Numbered from the stretch's first letter, positions 7,677 to 16,989 are shown. The stretch is DNA of 64,000 nucleotides from a virus (IMGVR_UViG_3300013006_000020:57998-121997), one strand, 5' to 3'. Numbers and translations are program-made. The notes: a model not told the origin generated them from the sequence alone.

Positions 7677-8671
7677 TGGTCGTCTTTAAATGTATTTCTT
7701 CTGTCAGAAGTCTTTAGTGCTTTTTCTTCAGCTTTGCTCTTACGAACCTCTCCGACCCTTAGTATAGTTTTGTCGATTCCGTTAGCAATTAGATAGTTAA
7801 ATACATTATCGCATACGCTGCAACCATTTGCAGTCTTCGTTTTTCCGAAGTGGCAAGTGGTCTTACATTTCCATGCTTGAGAGCCGTTTACTTCTTTAAT
7901 TCTAGTTGGCAAATGATTGCCCTTAATCGTGTTGAACTGCTCTTTAATTATGTTAAGCGTTTCTTTACGCTGATCATCATCAAAACAAACAGTAAACGGC
8001 CCACCATCATTAACAAAGTGAATTGTAAGAAGTCTTGTTTTGTATTGAGGATACAGCATGGAGACAGCAAGATCGTACATACGAAGCTGTATATCTTTGC
8101 TCGCAAAGTAGTCGTATTCCTTAAGCTCTCCAGTTTCCCATGACTTTCTCGATCCTGTTTTCCAATCTATAATTTCTAGTGTTTGGTCGTCAAGCTTGGT
8201 AATAAGATCTATTGTTCCACGAATCTCATAATTACCAGCGGTTGTTTTTTTACTAAGAACATCGTAGTACTCAAAGGTAAAACCAGGGAGTGTTAGAGGA
8301 ATTCTAAACTGCCGCTCAGTATGAAGCACCTTGAGATTTCTTGGATCGTATTTAGTTCCTAGAACTTTTTCTATTGATTTAAGACAAAACTTTTTGTCAG
8401 CACCGTCCGCTAACTCAATCTTGCCCGTATTTTCAGTCTTATATCTCTTCCAGCAAATATCAAGAAGCTTAACATGATCAAGCAAAAGGCCGTCTTTATG
8501 ACCTAGTTTTGTGGCTCTAGCCATTATTTCAAGCACATGGTGAACTATTGTACCGAGCAATGCTTTTTTACCAGAGCCACTTGGTATTTCTAGAATTGAA
8601 TCAAGAAAAAATTGAAACTGACAACCTTCATATGTTTTAATGGATGATGCTCTTAGATATTGAATGTTCAT
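7673..8671 (-). CDS. RecB/Cas4-like PD-(D/E)XK exonuclease
   Basis: 332 aa. Motifs of the PDDEXK_1 (RecB C-terminal) family are in order: LRASSIKTYEGCQFQFFLD at the N-terminus, GTIVHHVLEIMA, then the catalytic GTIDLI ... LEIIDWKTG (D...DxK), and QLRMYDLAV. Cysteines near the C-terminus (CKTTCHFGK, CSVCDNVF), with one near the N-terminus (C17), could hold an Fe-S cluster as in AddB and Cas4; this is inference. Expected role: ssDNA end processing in replication or recombination. It lies in an overlapping operon between the SLOG gene and dnaE. Confidence 0.75.
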   Translation of the reverse strand: MNIQYLRASSIKTYEGCQFQFFLDSILEIPSGSGKKALLGTIVHHVLEIMARATKLGHKDGLLLDHVKLLDICWKRYKTENTGKIELADGADKKFCLKSIEKVLGTKYDPRNLKVLHTERQFRIPLTLPGFTFEYYDVLSKKTTAGNYEIRGTIDLITKLDDQTLEIIDWKTGSRKSWETGELKEYDYFASKDIQLRMYDLAVSMLYPQYKTRLLTIHFVNDGGPFTVCFDDDQRKETLNIIKEQFNTIKGNHLPTRIKEVNGSQAWKCKTTCHFGKTKTANGCSVCDNVFNYLIANGIDKTILRVGEVRKSKAEEKALKTSDRRNTFKDDQ

Positions 8672-9123
8672 CTGCTGCTCTTTTCAATGACAGGCTCTAC
8701 TCTAACGATTGGTTGATTAAATATTCGCTCTGAGTTTTTTATAACTACAAGCTCATTTGCCGTCGTTTCTATAAAGTCCTGTGTTGATTTTATCTTTTTG
8801 GGGGAGTATCCTCCACCGTTTTTTACAAACTTTTGCTTCGATAGCTTCAAGATTTCTTTATATACTTTTTGTATTTGTGGAGGCCATCGTTCCTCTATTC
8901 CTTTGAATGGAATATATATAACATATGGTATTTCATTTTCATGACAAGCGTATATAAAATCTAATTCAAAGCCTATTGATGCACGTACTATGCATATTGA
9001 ATCATCGGTATCAATAGCACTGAGATGCGCAATCATTTGATTGCGAACAAATAATCTAACTGGGTCGTTAAGATCATATGCTCCGTTAAAGTTAACCGCC
9101 TCTGACTTTACGCCAATTATCAT
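8668..9123 (-). CDS. SLOG-domain protein (YpsA-like)
   Basis: 151 aa. The region GFELDFIYACHENEIPYVIYIPFKGIEERWP... followed by an IQKVYKEILK helix resembles YpsA-type SLOG proteins, which bind nucleotide-like ligands in a Rossmann-like fold. N-terminal IIGVKSEAVNFNGAYDLNDPVRLFVR fits the first strand-helix unit, though the usual glycine-rich GSR start is not obvious. It overlaps dNMP kinase and the RecB-like gene by 4 bases each. A role in nucleotide sensing is inferred; some SLOG proteins belong to phage-defence or anti-defence systems. Confidence 0.5.
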   Translation of the reverse strand: MIIGVKSEAVNFNGAYDLNDPVRLFVRNQMIAHLSAIDTDDSICIVRASIGFELDFIYACHENEIPYVIYIPFKGIEERWPPQIQKVYKEILKLSKQKFVKNGGGYSPKKIKSTQDFIETTANELVVIKNSERIFNQPIVRVEPVIEKSSR

Positions 9124-9758
9124 ATATAAAGCTCTAGTATTTTTTTAATGGCGTCATTTTTCTCTTCCATGTCCATATCATCATTTTGTATGAAATGAAA
9201 TTTTTTGATATTACTGAAGTCATAATTATCAAGAGCCGTTTCGCTTTCGTGTTGATTATTAAGTGGATTGCGTGTGAACTTTATCACTATTGGTTCGTAA
9301 AATGTTGCGTAATTTATTTCATTTGGGAATCGCGCATCTGAGATCAATGCAAAATCAAGGTTTTCCTCTTTGATTTTCTTAATGGTGGCTTGAACCCAAC
9401 AGTCTTGATAAAATCTTCTAAAGATATTTGTACCAAAAACTTGCATTACGTCTCGTGCAGTCATATGGTCAGTTAATTTAGACATTGGCTTATTTTGCAT
9501 TATCATTGCAATATCACTTCCAGACATTGGTAAATCAGACCACTTGAATTGTGTTAAAGTGTTTTTATCCGAGTTTTCACCCCAGCATTGATTATATTCA
9601 AGACCAAGTATATTAACGCATACTTGTTTAAGAGAATCAGCAAATGGATAGATTTTTGATGAATAGCCATGTTCTTTTAGAAAGCCTCTAACATAAGAAC
9701 AAGCTGTGTCTTTTCCACTCTGCGCCTTGCCAGTCATTATAACAATTTGTGTTTTCAT
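9120..9758 (-). CDS. Deoxynucleoside monophosphate kinase
   Basis: 212 aa. Walker A GKAQSGKDT (about residues 10-18) with the D that marks this family, FGTNIFRRFYQDCW in the middle, and SDARFPNE (about 140-147) are hallmarks of T4 gp1-type dNMP kinases. These phosphorylate dGMP, dTMP and modified dCMP to feed dNTP synthesis. It sits between primase (4-base overlap) and the SLOG gene, in the replication operon. Confidence 0.85.
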   Translation of the reverse strand: MKTQIVIMTGKAQSGKDTACSYVRGFLKEHGYSSKIYPFADSLKQVCVNILGLEYNQCWGENSDKNTLTQFKWSDLPMSGSDIAMIMQNKPMSKLTDHMTARDVMQVFGTNIFRRFYQDCWVQATIKKIKEENLDFALISDARFPNEINYATFYEPIVIKFTRNPLNNQHESETALDNYDFSNIKKFHFIQNDDMDMEEKNDAIKKILELYI

Positions 9759-10792
9759 TTAGTGAGTACCTGTATTTGTGGAAGTACCTGAGACTCAAAA
9801 TCCTCTCTCGAGAGCATATCTGGATCTTTATTGTCGGTAAGTATTTTAGATATTGAAAATCTAGAATTAAACAAAGACTTTATTCTTGACGCAGCTTTTA
9901 TTCCCGCTTCGTCAGAATCCATCATAAGACCTAATTTATTTGCTCCTACAGACTGTAATAGATCAGCCTGTCGATTAGATAATGAAGAACCCATTACGGC
10001 AACAACGTTTCTGACGCCGTACATATGCATTCTCCAACAGTCAAATGGACCCTCAACTATTACAGCAAATCCGGTTTTTTTAATTTCGCTTGCGGCATTA
10101 TGGATGTTATATATCTCAATTGATTTATTGAATCCTTTGGGATAGTTACGCCACTTTCCATAAAGTTTTCTGTAAGTCTCATCTATGGTATACTTTTCAG
10201 GAAAATACCATCCAAGGTTATTTTTTTCAAAGATTGATCTGCCCGTGATGCCAACAAGATTTCCATTAATATTTCTGATTGGAATCATTAATCTGTGGTG
10301 GTAGGTTTTGCCGTTAGTGGAAACACCAGCCTCAAAAAACTTGCATAATTCTGGAGAAAAACCTCTAGACTTTATGAAATTATGGTTTTGGTCTAGCTTT
10401 GATAGCCTTGCGTCTGAGATTATTTTGTTATCAGCAAGCTCTTGTCTATTTCTAGCAACAATAGCATCTGCGAAATCATCTGACTCAATCACTGACTGTA
10501 TCCAATCAATAGCATCAGAAAAGCTTATTTTCTTTAAACCTCGCACAAGACCAATTATGTCATTTCCATATTTATGGTGGCACCCATGCGTAAAGCAAGA
10601 CCAGCAACATTTTCCAAAATGATAGCTAAATGCTGTCTGGTTATCACCACCGTGAACAGGGCATTCTTGTTGAACAGCAGTGCTTCCATTAAATTCAAAA
10701 CCAAGAGCCTGCAAGATCTTGTAATCGTTCTCGCAGGCAATCTTTTTGAAGATTTTTAATTCTTCAGAATTCAATGTCGTCTTCGTCGTCAT
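9755..10792 (-). CDS. DNA primase (DnaG type, short)
   Basis: 345 aa. A CHC2-type zinc finger is formed by C44, H47 and the C62/C63/C66 cluster. A Toprim domain follows: VIVEGPFDCWRM (catalytic E) and GLMMDSDEAGIKAA (DxD). The DnaB-binding C-terminal domain of cellular DnaG is absent, which is common in phage primases. It makes RNA primers for lagging-strand synthesis, presumably with the helicase encoded just upstream (29-base overlap). Confidence 0.85.
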   Translation of the reverse strand: MTTKTTLNSEELKIFKKIACENDYKILQALGFEFNGSTAVQQECPVHGGDNQTAFSYHFGKCCWSCFTHGCHHKYGNDIIGLVRGLKKISFSDAIDWIQSVIESDDFADAIVARNRQELADNKIISDARLSKLDQNHNFIKSRGFSPELCKFFEAGVSTNGKTYHHRLMIPIRNINGNLVGITGRSIFEKNNLGWYFPEKYTIDETYRKLYGKWRNYPKGFNKSIEIYNIHNAASEIKKTGFAVIVEGPFDCWRMHMYGVRNVVAVMGSSLSNRQADLLQSVGANKLGLMMDSDEAGIKAASRIKSLFNSRFSISKILTDNKDPDMLSREDFESQVLPQIQVLTK

Positions 10793-12203
10793 CTTGGTTT
10801 ATGTTGTTACCTGATTCTAGTATTTCAAAATTAAATTTGCCCTCAACCATTTCGGATCTCTCAAGATTTGAAACAATATTGATGTACTCCGAGGATGCAT
10901 CCATTCCGCCACCATATCTAGTATCTATTACAATTAGCTTTCTATCGCCATTTGCCTTGCTGTCTCCAGCAGCCACATCTTCGTCTGTCTTTTTCTTTAT
11001 ATAAGCAAGGCTAGAGCAAAGCCATAGGATTCTGTCGCTGCCAGAAACCACGCTGCTATCTTCCTTGCTAATTCCATCACGATTGAGCTGAACCGTGGCA
11101 AGTACTGGAACGTCATTCTTTACCGCAAAATTGTGAAGCTTAGTGATAAAATCACCAAGATATTGATATTCCTGGAAATCTCCTACATCAGCAAGATCCA
11201 TCGTTTTAAGATAGTCAAGCATAATCAGGCAGTCTTTTGTGTTTCCACCCTCATCGCGCCCAACAACAGAAGATATCCAACGACGAGCTATCGACATTAT
11301 TTCTTCTGGTTTTTTACCAGCAATACTAATGTGATAAAACGGCATGGTTTTGATTGCAGAAAGAGCTTGATCAATAGAAAACTTAAGATTTTCTTTTTGA
11401 GAGAACTGTCCAGTTTCAATCGATTGTTGATCAACACCAGAATGTAAAGAAACCCACTTAACTGATTGAGTTTCTTTTTTCATCTCTGTATCTAGATACA
11501 AAACTGGAATGCCCTGCTTTGCCATGTTAGCCGCAACATTTAGGCAGAATGTGCTTTTACCAACTTTGGGTCTAGCACCAACTACGTTTACTGTGCCACG
11601 ACGATATCCACCGCCAATGGTTTGATCGTAGCGTGGATATCCTGTAGGAATGCCAGCAGATTTTACAGGATTCTCTGCTAAATATTTAATGTGACCTTCT
11701 GCAAACTGACCAATCTGCACAAGATCATTTTCACTAGTTACCTCTGGAATAAACTCAAAGACAGAAGATTCAACTGTTGATGCCACATCGACAATGCTTT
11801 CTGATCCACTCAAATCACCAATGGACTTGATTCCAGACTCAAGTTTCTTCTTCAAAGAACGGCATAGACTCCAAAACTTTACCTGTCTTGCAAAGTGTTG
11901 ATAATCTACTCTTTCAGAGTCTATTGCTTGAATAGCGGCTATAGACTGTGATTCTTTTGCAGAAACCTGGCCAGTCTTTGATATTTCAGATATCAGCAGT
12001 TGAGGGCTAATCTTTGATGAATTTCCAGCCTCAGCTAGCGTGGCAATGGCAAAGAAGCATTTACCAAGAAGTGGATCACCAAAGTCAGAGTCTACTATCG
12101 TAATATCACTAGAGTAAATAATATCAGCGCCACTGTTCATGGCGCATGATATCAAGCTTTCTTCGCAAACGGATTGATTATATGACTTTACTTTGCTCTG
12201 CAT
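10764..12203 (-). CDS. dnaB: Replicative DNA helicase (DnaB family)
   Basis: 479 aa. Residues about 1-150 correspond to the N-terminal collar domain, and the RecA-like motor follows: Walker A GARPKVGKST (209-218), VLYLDTEM (H1a), CLIMLDYLKTMD (Walker B), VPVLATVQLNRDG (H3), and RYGGG near the C-terminus. The tail is acidic (DDDEDDIEF). It unwinds duplex DNA at the fork as a hexamer. The collar lacks some usual DnaB residues by eye. Upstream gene overlap is 16 bases. Confidence 0.85.
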   Translation of the reverse strand: MQSKVKSYNQSVCEESLISCAMNSGADIIYSSDITIVDSDFGDPLLGKCFFAIATLAEAGNSSKISPQLLISEISKTGQVSAKESQSIAAIQAIDSERVDYQHFARQVKFWSLCRSLKKKLESGIKSIGDLSGSESIVDVASTVESSVFEFIPEVTSENDLVQIGQFAEGHIKYLAENPVKSAGIPTGYPRYDQTIGGGYRRGTVNVVGARPKVGKSTFCLNVAANMAKQGIPVLYLDTEMKKETQSVKWVSLHSGVDQQSIETGQFSQKENLKFSIDQALSAIKTMPFYHISIAGKKPEEIMSIARRWISSVVGRDEGGNTKDCLIMLDYLKTMDLADVGDFQEYQYLGDFITKLHNFAVKNDVPVLATVQLNRDGISKEDSSVVSGSDRILWLCSSLAYIKKKTDEDVAAGDSKANGDRKLIVIDTRYGGGMDASSEYINIVSNLERSEMVEGKFNFEILESGNNINQDDDEDDIEF

Positions 12204-12691
12204 TTATTGCACTTTATCTTGATGGAACTATCAGATTGTAGCATCCCAGCAGGGTACTCTTTGTTAAAATCAAATGTGGTTGAGCAAACCTCGCACTTTC
12301 TCATATTGGCCTTATAAGCATCTCTGTATTGCTTTTTACGGTTACTTAACTTTTTGACTTCTTCATTGTAATTTGGAAGCGCATCTTCAGGCAGCTCAAA
12401 CTCTTTACTAGATATGAATCGTTGATCCCCAGAGTCTTCTGTGTCTTGATCTTCTTTAATATCATCTGCTACATATTCGTAATTAGAATCATCAACTAGA
12501 TCATTCAGTATAATTTTTCGAATTGCTTCTAGCTTTTCGCTATCTAATGAGTTTGCTGGTTGAGCAATAACTATTGGTGCTGTTTCACCAAATATAGTTG
12601 AATAAAACTCTCGTACCGCCTCCATGTTATTTGTCATGATGGCCTTTTGAAGAAAACCTTTAAGATCTTTCATTTGTTCCTCTCTTTTCAA
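12188..12691 (-). CDS. Hypothetical protein with C-terminal zinc ribbon
   Basis: 167 aa. Acidic helical N-terminal two thirds, then a C-terminal CxxC...CxxC ribbon (CEVCSTTFDF, CNKCRAK). It lies directly before dnaB (16-base overlap), the position where T4-like phages carry a helicase loader, but no sequence support for that role is visible. Function unknown. Confidence 0.55.
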   Translation of the reverse strand: MKREEQMKDLKGFLQKAIMTNNMEAVREFYSTIFGETAPIVIAQPANSLDSEKLEAIRKIILNDLVDDSNYEYVADDIKEDQDTEDSGDQRFISSKEFELPEDALPNYNEEVKKLSNRKKQYRDAYKANMRKCEVCSTTFDFNKEYPAGMLQSDSSIKIKCNKCRAK

Positions 12692-13142
12692 AACAAAGAT
12701 TTTTTATTGAAGAAGCCATAAACTCAATCTTCTTGTCTATGTCTTCTATTGTTCGTAACTGAACTTCGCAAAGCGTTTTTATTGATTCGAGTTCCTTTGC
12801 AATAGAATCATTTCGCTTAATTATAAGTGACTTTTCTGCAAGTCCATAACCGTTTGTATTTGGAAGCTCACGACCAACAATTGAATTAATATTGGCGTCG
12901 CACCAAGAAATATTAGCTCTGAGTCTATTCGCCTCAGTCTTTATATAAAGCCCATACTGCGAAAGTCTGATACAGTCAATGGCGAGATCTTCTCGATTGG
13001 CAGACTTTAAATAATCACGAGTCATCCCAAGAAGTCTGTCAACTTCTGGTGGAACCATGACTGCCGCAAACTTAAATCTATCGCGGAATTCAGCCATCTT
13101 CTTTTGTATTTCAGATCGGTCCATTAGATTTGTGGATTCCAA
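12660..13142 (-). CDS. Helical hypothetical protein in the replication operon
   Basis: 160 aa, predicted almost fully alpha-helical with heptad-like hydrophobic spacing (about 5-75 and 100-150). No known motif. Its frame overlaps the gene on either side by about 32 bases, which is long but in line with this operon. Confidence 0.5.
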   Translation of the reverse strand: MESTNLMDRSEIQKKMAEFRDRFKFAAVMVPPEVDRLLGMTRDYLKSANREDLAIDCIRLSQYGLYIKTEANRLRANISWCDANINSIVGRELPNTNGYGLAEKSLIIKRNDSIAKELESIKTLCEVQLRTIEDIDKKIEFMASSIKNLCFEKRGTNERS

Positions 13143-13530
13143 AATGCACCTCTGCTTCCTTTAAAGAGTGTAGCGTTACAAGACGAATGTTATTTAATTC
13201 GCAAAACAATTCCTTAAGAGCATCTCTATGTTTCTGCCCCTCAAAGTCAGCAACTGTTTCATGAAAAAATGGATTCATTTCTGTATGCTGTTCACCTTGT
13301 ATTTCAAAGGCAATTTTTCGTTGAGGCAAATAAAAGTCAAGTGAGAGCCTTGTATCTGGTATTGTTACATCCTCTAGAATTGGATCTAAAGGATATTTGG
13401 ATAATATCATTTGCCCAATAGCATACTGTATTTTTGATCGACAAGCCGCACGGCTTTTCATCGGCCAAACACCTTTGCGAAGATCCCATACTATCTTCTT
13501 ATCAGGACTATTTACTGAAATCACTTGCAT
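13111..13530 (-). CDS. Vsr/PD-(D/E)XK-like endonuclease
   Basis: 139 aa. RLSLDFYLPQRKIAFEIQGEQH (about 61-82) is the characteristic core of small Vsr-like and EDxHD-type endonucleases: an acidic residue, a beta hairpin, then ExQGxxH. FFHETVADFEGQKHRD continues the fold. Related phage proteins are homing endonucleases or repair nucleases. It lies between RecA and the helicase genes with a 10-base overlap, so a recombination or repair role is as likely as homing. Confidence 0.6.
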   Translation of the reverse strand: MQVISVNSPDKKIVWDLRKGVWPMKSRAACRSKIQYAIGQMILSKYPLDPILEDVTIPDTRLSLDFYLPQRKIAFEIQGEQHTEMNPFFHETVADFEGQKHRDALKELFCELNNIRLVTLHSLKEAEVHFGIHKSNGPI

Positions 13531-14501
13531 GGCATTGCCATCGTTTCTACTTGTGAAAGCAATGAGGTGTAAAGCTTTTCATCCTTCTTCAGCAGCTCTA
13601 CGACAGCGAGTTGTCCTTGAATCTTTTCTTTTGCACCACCAACGCTATACCAGGCACCAGCCTTTTGAATCAGGCCAAGCTCACAGCAAATGTTAAAGAG
13701 ATCCATGTGCTCATCTACACCACGACCATAAATAATTGGCACGGTAACTTCCGATCCTGGGGCACCTAGCGCTGAAGCAATTACGTCAAAGTGCGCATTT
13801 TGACCAATTGTCTTGTTTGCTGAGTCATTAATATCCTGCTTCCAAGCCGCCTCTAGCCAAACCGATGCGCCATATTGTGCAGCATTACCACCTACCGTTG
13901 CGCTCTTCTTTCCGGGTCCTGGATTTGGATTGGCAATCATGTGAGTAAGCGCTATGAACGTACTATGGGTAACAGGAAGTATTTGGCTAACTCTGCGGAA
14001 TATTTTGTACATAAGCGTTGCAGTTCCAGCCATCTTAACAGAGTCACCAATATTAGAAGACAGCTCGCCCTCTGGGCACAACGCAGCAATTGAGTCAAGT
14101 ATGCAAATGGAATGTTCATTGTCTTTAAGGGTTTGAAAAATTAGATTAAGATAATCTTCAGCACTCAAGATTTTGCTTGAGTTTGATCTGACTATACTTA
14201 AATTTTCTTTATTGATATCTGGAAAACACGAAAGAAGCTCTGTGCGCAGGCGACCCTCTACATCAAAGAAGAAAGCCTTTTTAGATGGGTCTTTCCGGTG
14301 ACATTGCTGTACATAATGAAGAGCAAGGGTGGTTTTACCGACCTTTGGCTTTCCACTCAGCAAAACGCTAGTACCCTCTGGAATACCACCAGAAAGCGCG
14401 ATATCTAGAGATATTGTAGTTCTAAATACGCGGCCCTCTTCTTCGCGTAGTAGTTCTGATGGAATAAGAAAATCTTCAACTGCAAGTGGTTTTGTTGTCA
14501 T
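13521..14501 (-). CDS. RecA/UvsX-type recombinase
   Basis: 326 aa. Walker A GKPKVGKTT (about residues 50-58), AFFFDVEGRL (the catalytic E strand), Walker B SICILDSIAAL, then MAGTATLMYKIFRRV, FIALTHMIANP and KSATVGGNAAQYGASVWLEA, in RecA order. It drives strand exchange and recombination-dependent replication. The protein lacks the long N-terminal helix and C-terminal domain of cellular RecA, like phage UvsX. It shares ATGA with the gene upstream. Confidence 0.85.
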   Translation of the reverse strand: MTTKPLAVEDFLIPSELLREEEGRVFRTTISLDIALSGGIPEGTSVLLSGKPKVGKTTLALHYVQQCHRKDPSKKAFFFDVEGRLRTELLSCFPDINKENLSIVRSNSSKILSAEDYLNLIFQTLKDNEHSICILDSIAALCPEGELSSNIGDSVKMAGTATLMYKIFRRVSQILPVTHSTFIALTHMIANPNPGPGKKSATVGGNAAQYGASVWLEAAWKQDINDSANKTIGQNAHFDVIASALGAPGSEVTVPIIYGRGVDEHMDLFNICCELGLIQKAGAWYSVGGAKEKIQGQLAVVELLKKDEKLYTSLLSQVETMAMPCK

Positions 14502-14956
14502 ATAAGTCCTTTACGTAGTTTAGGCAGTCTTCGCGTATCTTCAACGACTATGTTAGAATCATCAAAGGTGTTTTTCTTCTTTTCTAGTTTGGCTTTTTCA
14601 AACTCAACTTGTTCGTTAAAAAGATTAAACACCATTGCTTTTTGCTTGTCCGATGTTAGGAATCTAATTGTGATAATGCCTCTTGTTTTGATGTATTTAA
14701 TTAACACCGAAGCACTGAAAACATGAAGTAGATTTTTTACATAGCTAAGCTCAAGGCGAAACTTCTCTGCAAGAGTTTTAAGTTCTGGAGTAGTTTGTGC
14801 GTTCTTTCTCCAAAAAGGAGAAATTGGCTTTGACGCCAATATTCCTTTCTTGATCTTCCATTCTATGTCGTTTAGTATAATCAGTTCTGTTATATAGGCT
14901 GATGTTTTAATTTTCAAGCCTGAGACGAAATTGCTATCGTGTTCTTGTTCTTGCAT
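14498..14956 (-). CDS. Hypothetical protein, possibly DNA-binding
   Basis: 152 aa. Basic and helical, ending KAKLEKKKNTFDD ... LRKGLI. The middle (residues about 20-110) has a helix-turn-helix-like rhythm but no definite motif. It is translationally coupled to the recombinase (4-base overlap), the place where a mediator or ssDNA-binding helper could be expected; this is inference from position. Confidence 0.5.
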   Translation of the reverse strand: MQEQEHDSNFVSGLKIKTSAYITELIILNDIEWKIKKGILASKPISPFWRKNAQTTPELKTLAEKFRLELSYVKNLLHVFSASVLIKYIKTRGIITIRFLTSDKQKAMVFNLFNEQVEFEKAKLEKKKNTFDDSNIVVEDTRRLPKLRKGLI

Positions 14957-15354
14957 CTTATTAGTGAGAATCCGCAGTCTTCTGGTCTGCGCTCCTCAAA
15001 CATCATAGCTTCGAGCAAATGATTATACCAGGTGATTTTAACGACATCACCTTCTAAATAGCCAGCTCCAATAAACTCTTGTGAGCCACCATCACCAAAT
15101 GTTATAGATGCTCGTTTGCCAAAAAAGTAGCCGTCTTTATTTGTTCCGATAGAAACTGATGTGATGTGTTCTTGTGGAAAATTTTTCTTTACCCAAAGCG
15201 CCATTGATGTGATTTCTTCGGAGCCAGAATTAACAGCATCTGTTAACTTAAACCACTCAGCTCCATCTTCGTTGATCTTGTCAAACCATGTTTTTTCTGA
15301 CTGAAGATTTACAGACCAAAAAACATTTAAATTTGGATCTATGCTTTGATTCAT
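14914..15354 (-). CDS. Hypothetical protein
   Basis: 146 aa, beta-rich (GYFFGKRASITFGDGGSQEF, GYLEGDVVKITWYNHLLEA). Mildly acidic. No domain recognised. It overlaps the downstream gene by 43 bases; the downstream start could be later. Confidence 0.5.
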   Translation of the reverse strand: MNQSIDPNLNVFWSVNLQSEKTWFDKINEDGAEWFKLTDAVNSGSEEITSMALWVKKNFPQEHITSVSIGTNKDGYFFGKRASITFGDGGSQEFIGAGYLEGDVVKITWYNHLLEAMMFEERRPEDCGFSLIRCKNKNTIAISSQA

Positions 15355-15355
15355 A

Positions 15356-15640
15356 TTATCGACCGTTCATACTATCAAATTTTTCGGAGGCGGACTTAGT
15401 ATGAACATAAGCACCTCTTTCTTCTGCGGCGGAACCTGTTTTAAAAATAGAAGACTTGGGTTCTGCAAGCTTTACTGCTTCGGTATCGATTAGATCTTGA
15501 TCACTAGTTTGTTTAGCGATCAACTCTAAAACTTCTTCCATTTGCTCTTTAGTAAGCCTTGTTTCCTCAGCATCATCAAATATTGTATTGATGGTTTTTT
15601 TACACTGTGTAAGGATTGATTTTAATATTGTTTTTTTCAT
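15356..15640 (-). CDS. Hypothetical helical protein
   Basis: 94 aa, helical, charged, no recognisable domain. It overlaps the upstream gene by 4 bases (ATGA) and ends 1 base before its downstream neighbour. Confidence 0.5.
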   Translation of the reverse strand: MKKTILKSILTQCKKTINTIFDDAEETRLTKEQMEEVLELIAKQTSDQDLIDTEAVKLAEPKSSIFKTGSAAEERGAYVHTKSASEKFDSMNGR

Positions 15641-15972
15641 CGCTTCACCGCCAACTCGACTCTCTTTAGTAGCAATGGATTTTTTGTTCGAAGATACTCA
15701 GAATATGCATCAAAGGCTTCTTTTGAGCATTCTGTTAGCTTAAATTCTGATTCCGATCTACCTGGCAGTTTTTTATAAAAGTCATCAATTATTGGATTGA
15801 AAACTTTTCGTTGCGCACTGCTTTGCAGCACATAATATTTTGTTCCAGATTCTGAAATCTGCATTTTTGCACAAGCTTTATTCTCATCGGATGAATTGCC
15901 GTATTCATTTACATACTCGCTTGAGTATTTTTTTTCACCACTAATTTCATCTATTGATTTTATAAATTTCAT
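15637..15972 (-). CDS. Hypothetical protein
   Basis: 111 aa. Beta-rich N-terminal half (KYYVLQSSAQRKVFNP), helical C-terminal half. No motif. Four-base overlaps on both sides mark it as part of a tightly coupled run from 17426 to 14498. Confidence 0.5.
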   Translation of the reverse strand: MKFIKSIDEISGEKKYSSEYVNEYGNSSDENKACAKMQISESGTKYYVLQSSAQRKVFNPIIDDFYKKLPGRSESEFKLTECSKEAFDAYSEYLRTKNPLLLKRVELAVKR

Positions 15973-16268
15973 TTTTGTTTTACAAAAGCTGTTAGCTTTA
16001 TATCTCCAGATATTTGATCTGTCATGAAGTCAACTATTTCGGTATTGAAACGAGAATCTTCAATTGGTGTGCAGGACAAAACACCTTCTATCTCAAATGG
16101 GCCTGATCCAATATATCCACTTTCAAACCACTTGGCTTCAACAGTTTGCCTTGGCATTTTTTCACCAATGGATCGCGACCAAATATTAACCATTCGTTTT
16201 CCAGTATCATTACAGATAAATGTGTAACACGAAAGCTCATCATCGATTTTTTTTATTTCAACACTCAT
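15969..16268 (-). CDS. Hypothetical protein
   Basis: 99 aa, beta-rich (ELSCYTFICNDTGKRMVNIWSRS). No motif. Coupled by 4-base overlaps to both neighbours. Confidence 0.5.
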   Translation of the reverse strand: MSVEIKKIDDELSCYTFICNDTGKRMVNIWSRSIGEKMPRQTVEAKWFESGYIGSGPFEIEGVLSCTPIEDSRFNTEIVDFMTDQISGDIKLTAFVKQK

Positions 16269-16615
16269 GGCATTTTCCCTTCCATAATATAGGCAGTTTT
16301 TTGTGTTGGTGTCATTTGAGAAATTGACTTTGCTTTATTTTTAGCTTCCCGTTTCTTTTTTCTGTTTGACTCCCAATCAAGGGCACTCTTTGGAAGCTCT
16401 CCTCTTTTTACTGCATCTTCAGTATTTTTATTTGCTAGATCACCAATTGTTTTTGGTTGAGATGAGTCAACCACGGCATTGATACCAGAAAAATCACGAG
16501 CCAAACATTCATTGCAACCACAGGATGGGCATTGAATTGGTTTTTCGTCTGACATCTTAAGCCAGATTTCAAAGTGATGTTGGCAGCTTTGGCAATCGAA
16601 TGGGTATATAGGCAT
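16265..16615 (-). CDS. FmdB-like zinc ribbon protein
   Basis: 116 aa. The start MPIYPFDCQSCQHHFEIW and CPSCGCNECLARDFSG give the CxxC...CxxC ribbon of the FmdB regulatory family. The C-terminal half is basic (SNRKKKREAKNKAK). Many phages and bacteria carry such ribbons; a transcription-related role is presumed, not shown. It shares one base with the upstream gene. Confidence 0.65.
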   Translation of the reverse strand: MPIYPFDCQSCQHHFEIWLKMSDEKPIQCPSCGCNECLARDFSGINAVVDSSQPKTIGDLANKNTEDAVKRGELPKSALDWESNRKKKREAKNKAKSISQMTPTQKTAYIMEGKMP

Positions 16616-16986
16616 TACTTGCCCTTAACGTATTTTTTAAACTTGGGAATAACTTTAAAATCCCAATCTATTATAGCCTCGTAAATGTCCCCATTACGTG
16701 TAAGTTTTCCAGCTTTTACAAATTCTTCGCATAGCATTATGCTGTAAAGTTCTTCTACAAGCTGAGAATCTTTTGGCTTTAAAAAAGCAAGATTAATTGG
16801 AAAATCAACCTCTCCACTTAAGTACTTGTGTACAACTATTGTTTTTTTACAAATATCTTTTTTGTTTCTATCATCTAATTTTTTATCAAACACTTCGCAG
16901 GAAAGCTCCTCTGAAGACAATATTTGTGAGTATATTGAAAGGAGTGAGCCACGATTTTCATTTATATATTTCTCTGCGCTCATCAA
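16615..16986 (-). CDS. Hypothetical protein behind a GTGTAT promoter motif
   Basis: 123 aa, helical, with two in-frame ATGs at the start (16986 and 16983). No recognisable domain. A CTAGTGTATTTA motif that includes the dUTPase stop codon lies 3 bases upstream, so a new transcript may start here. Confidence 0.5.
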   Translation of the reverse strand: MMSAEKYINENRGSLLSIYSQILSSEELSCEVFDKKLDDRNKKDICKKTIVVHKYLSGEVDFPINLAFLKPKDSQLVEELYSIMLCEEFVKAGKLTRNGDIYEAIIDWDFKVIPKFKKYVKGK

Positions 16987-16989
16987 TCA

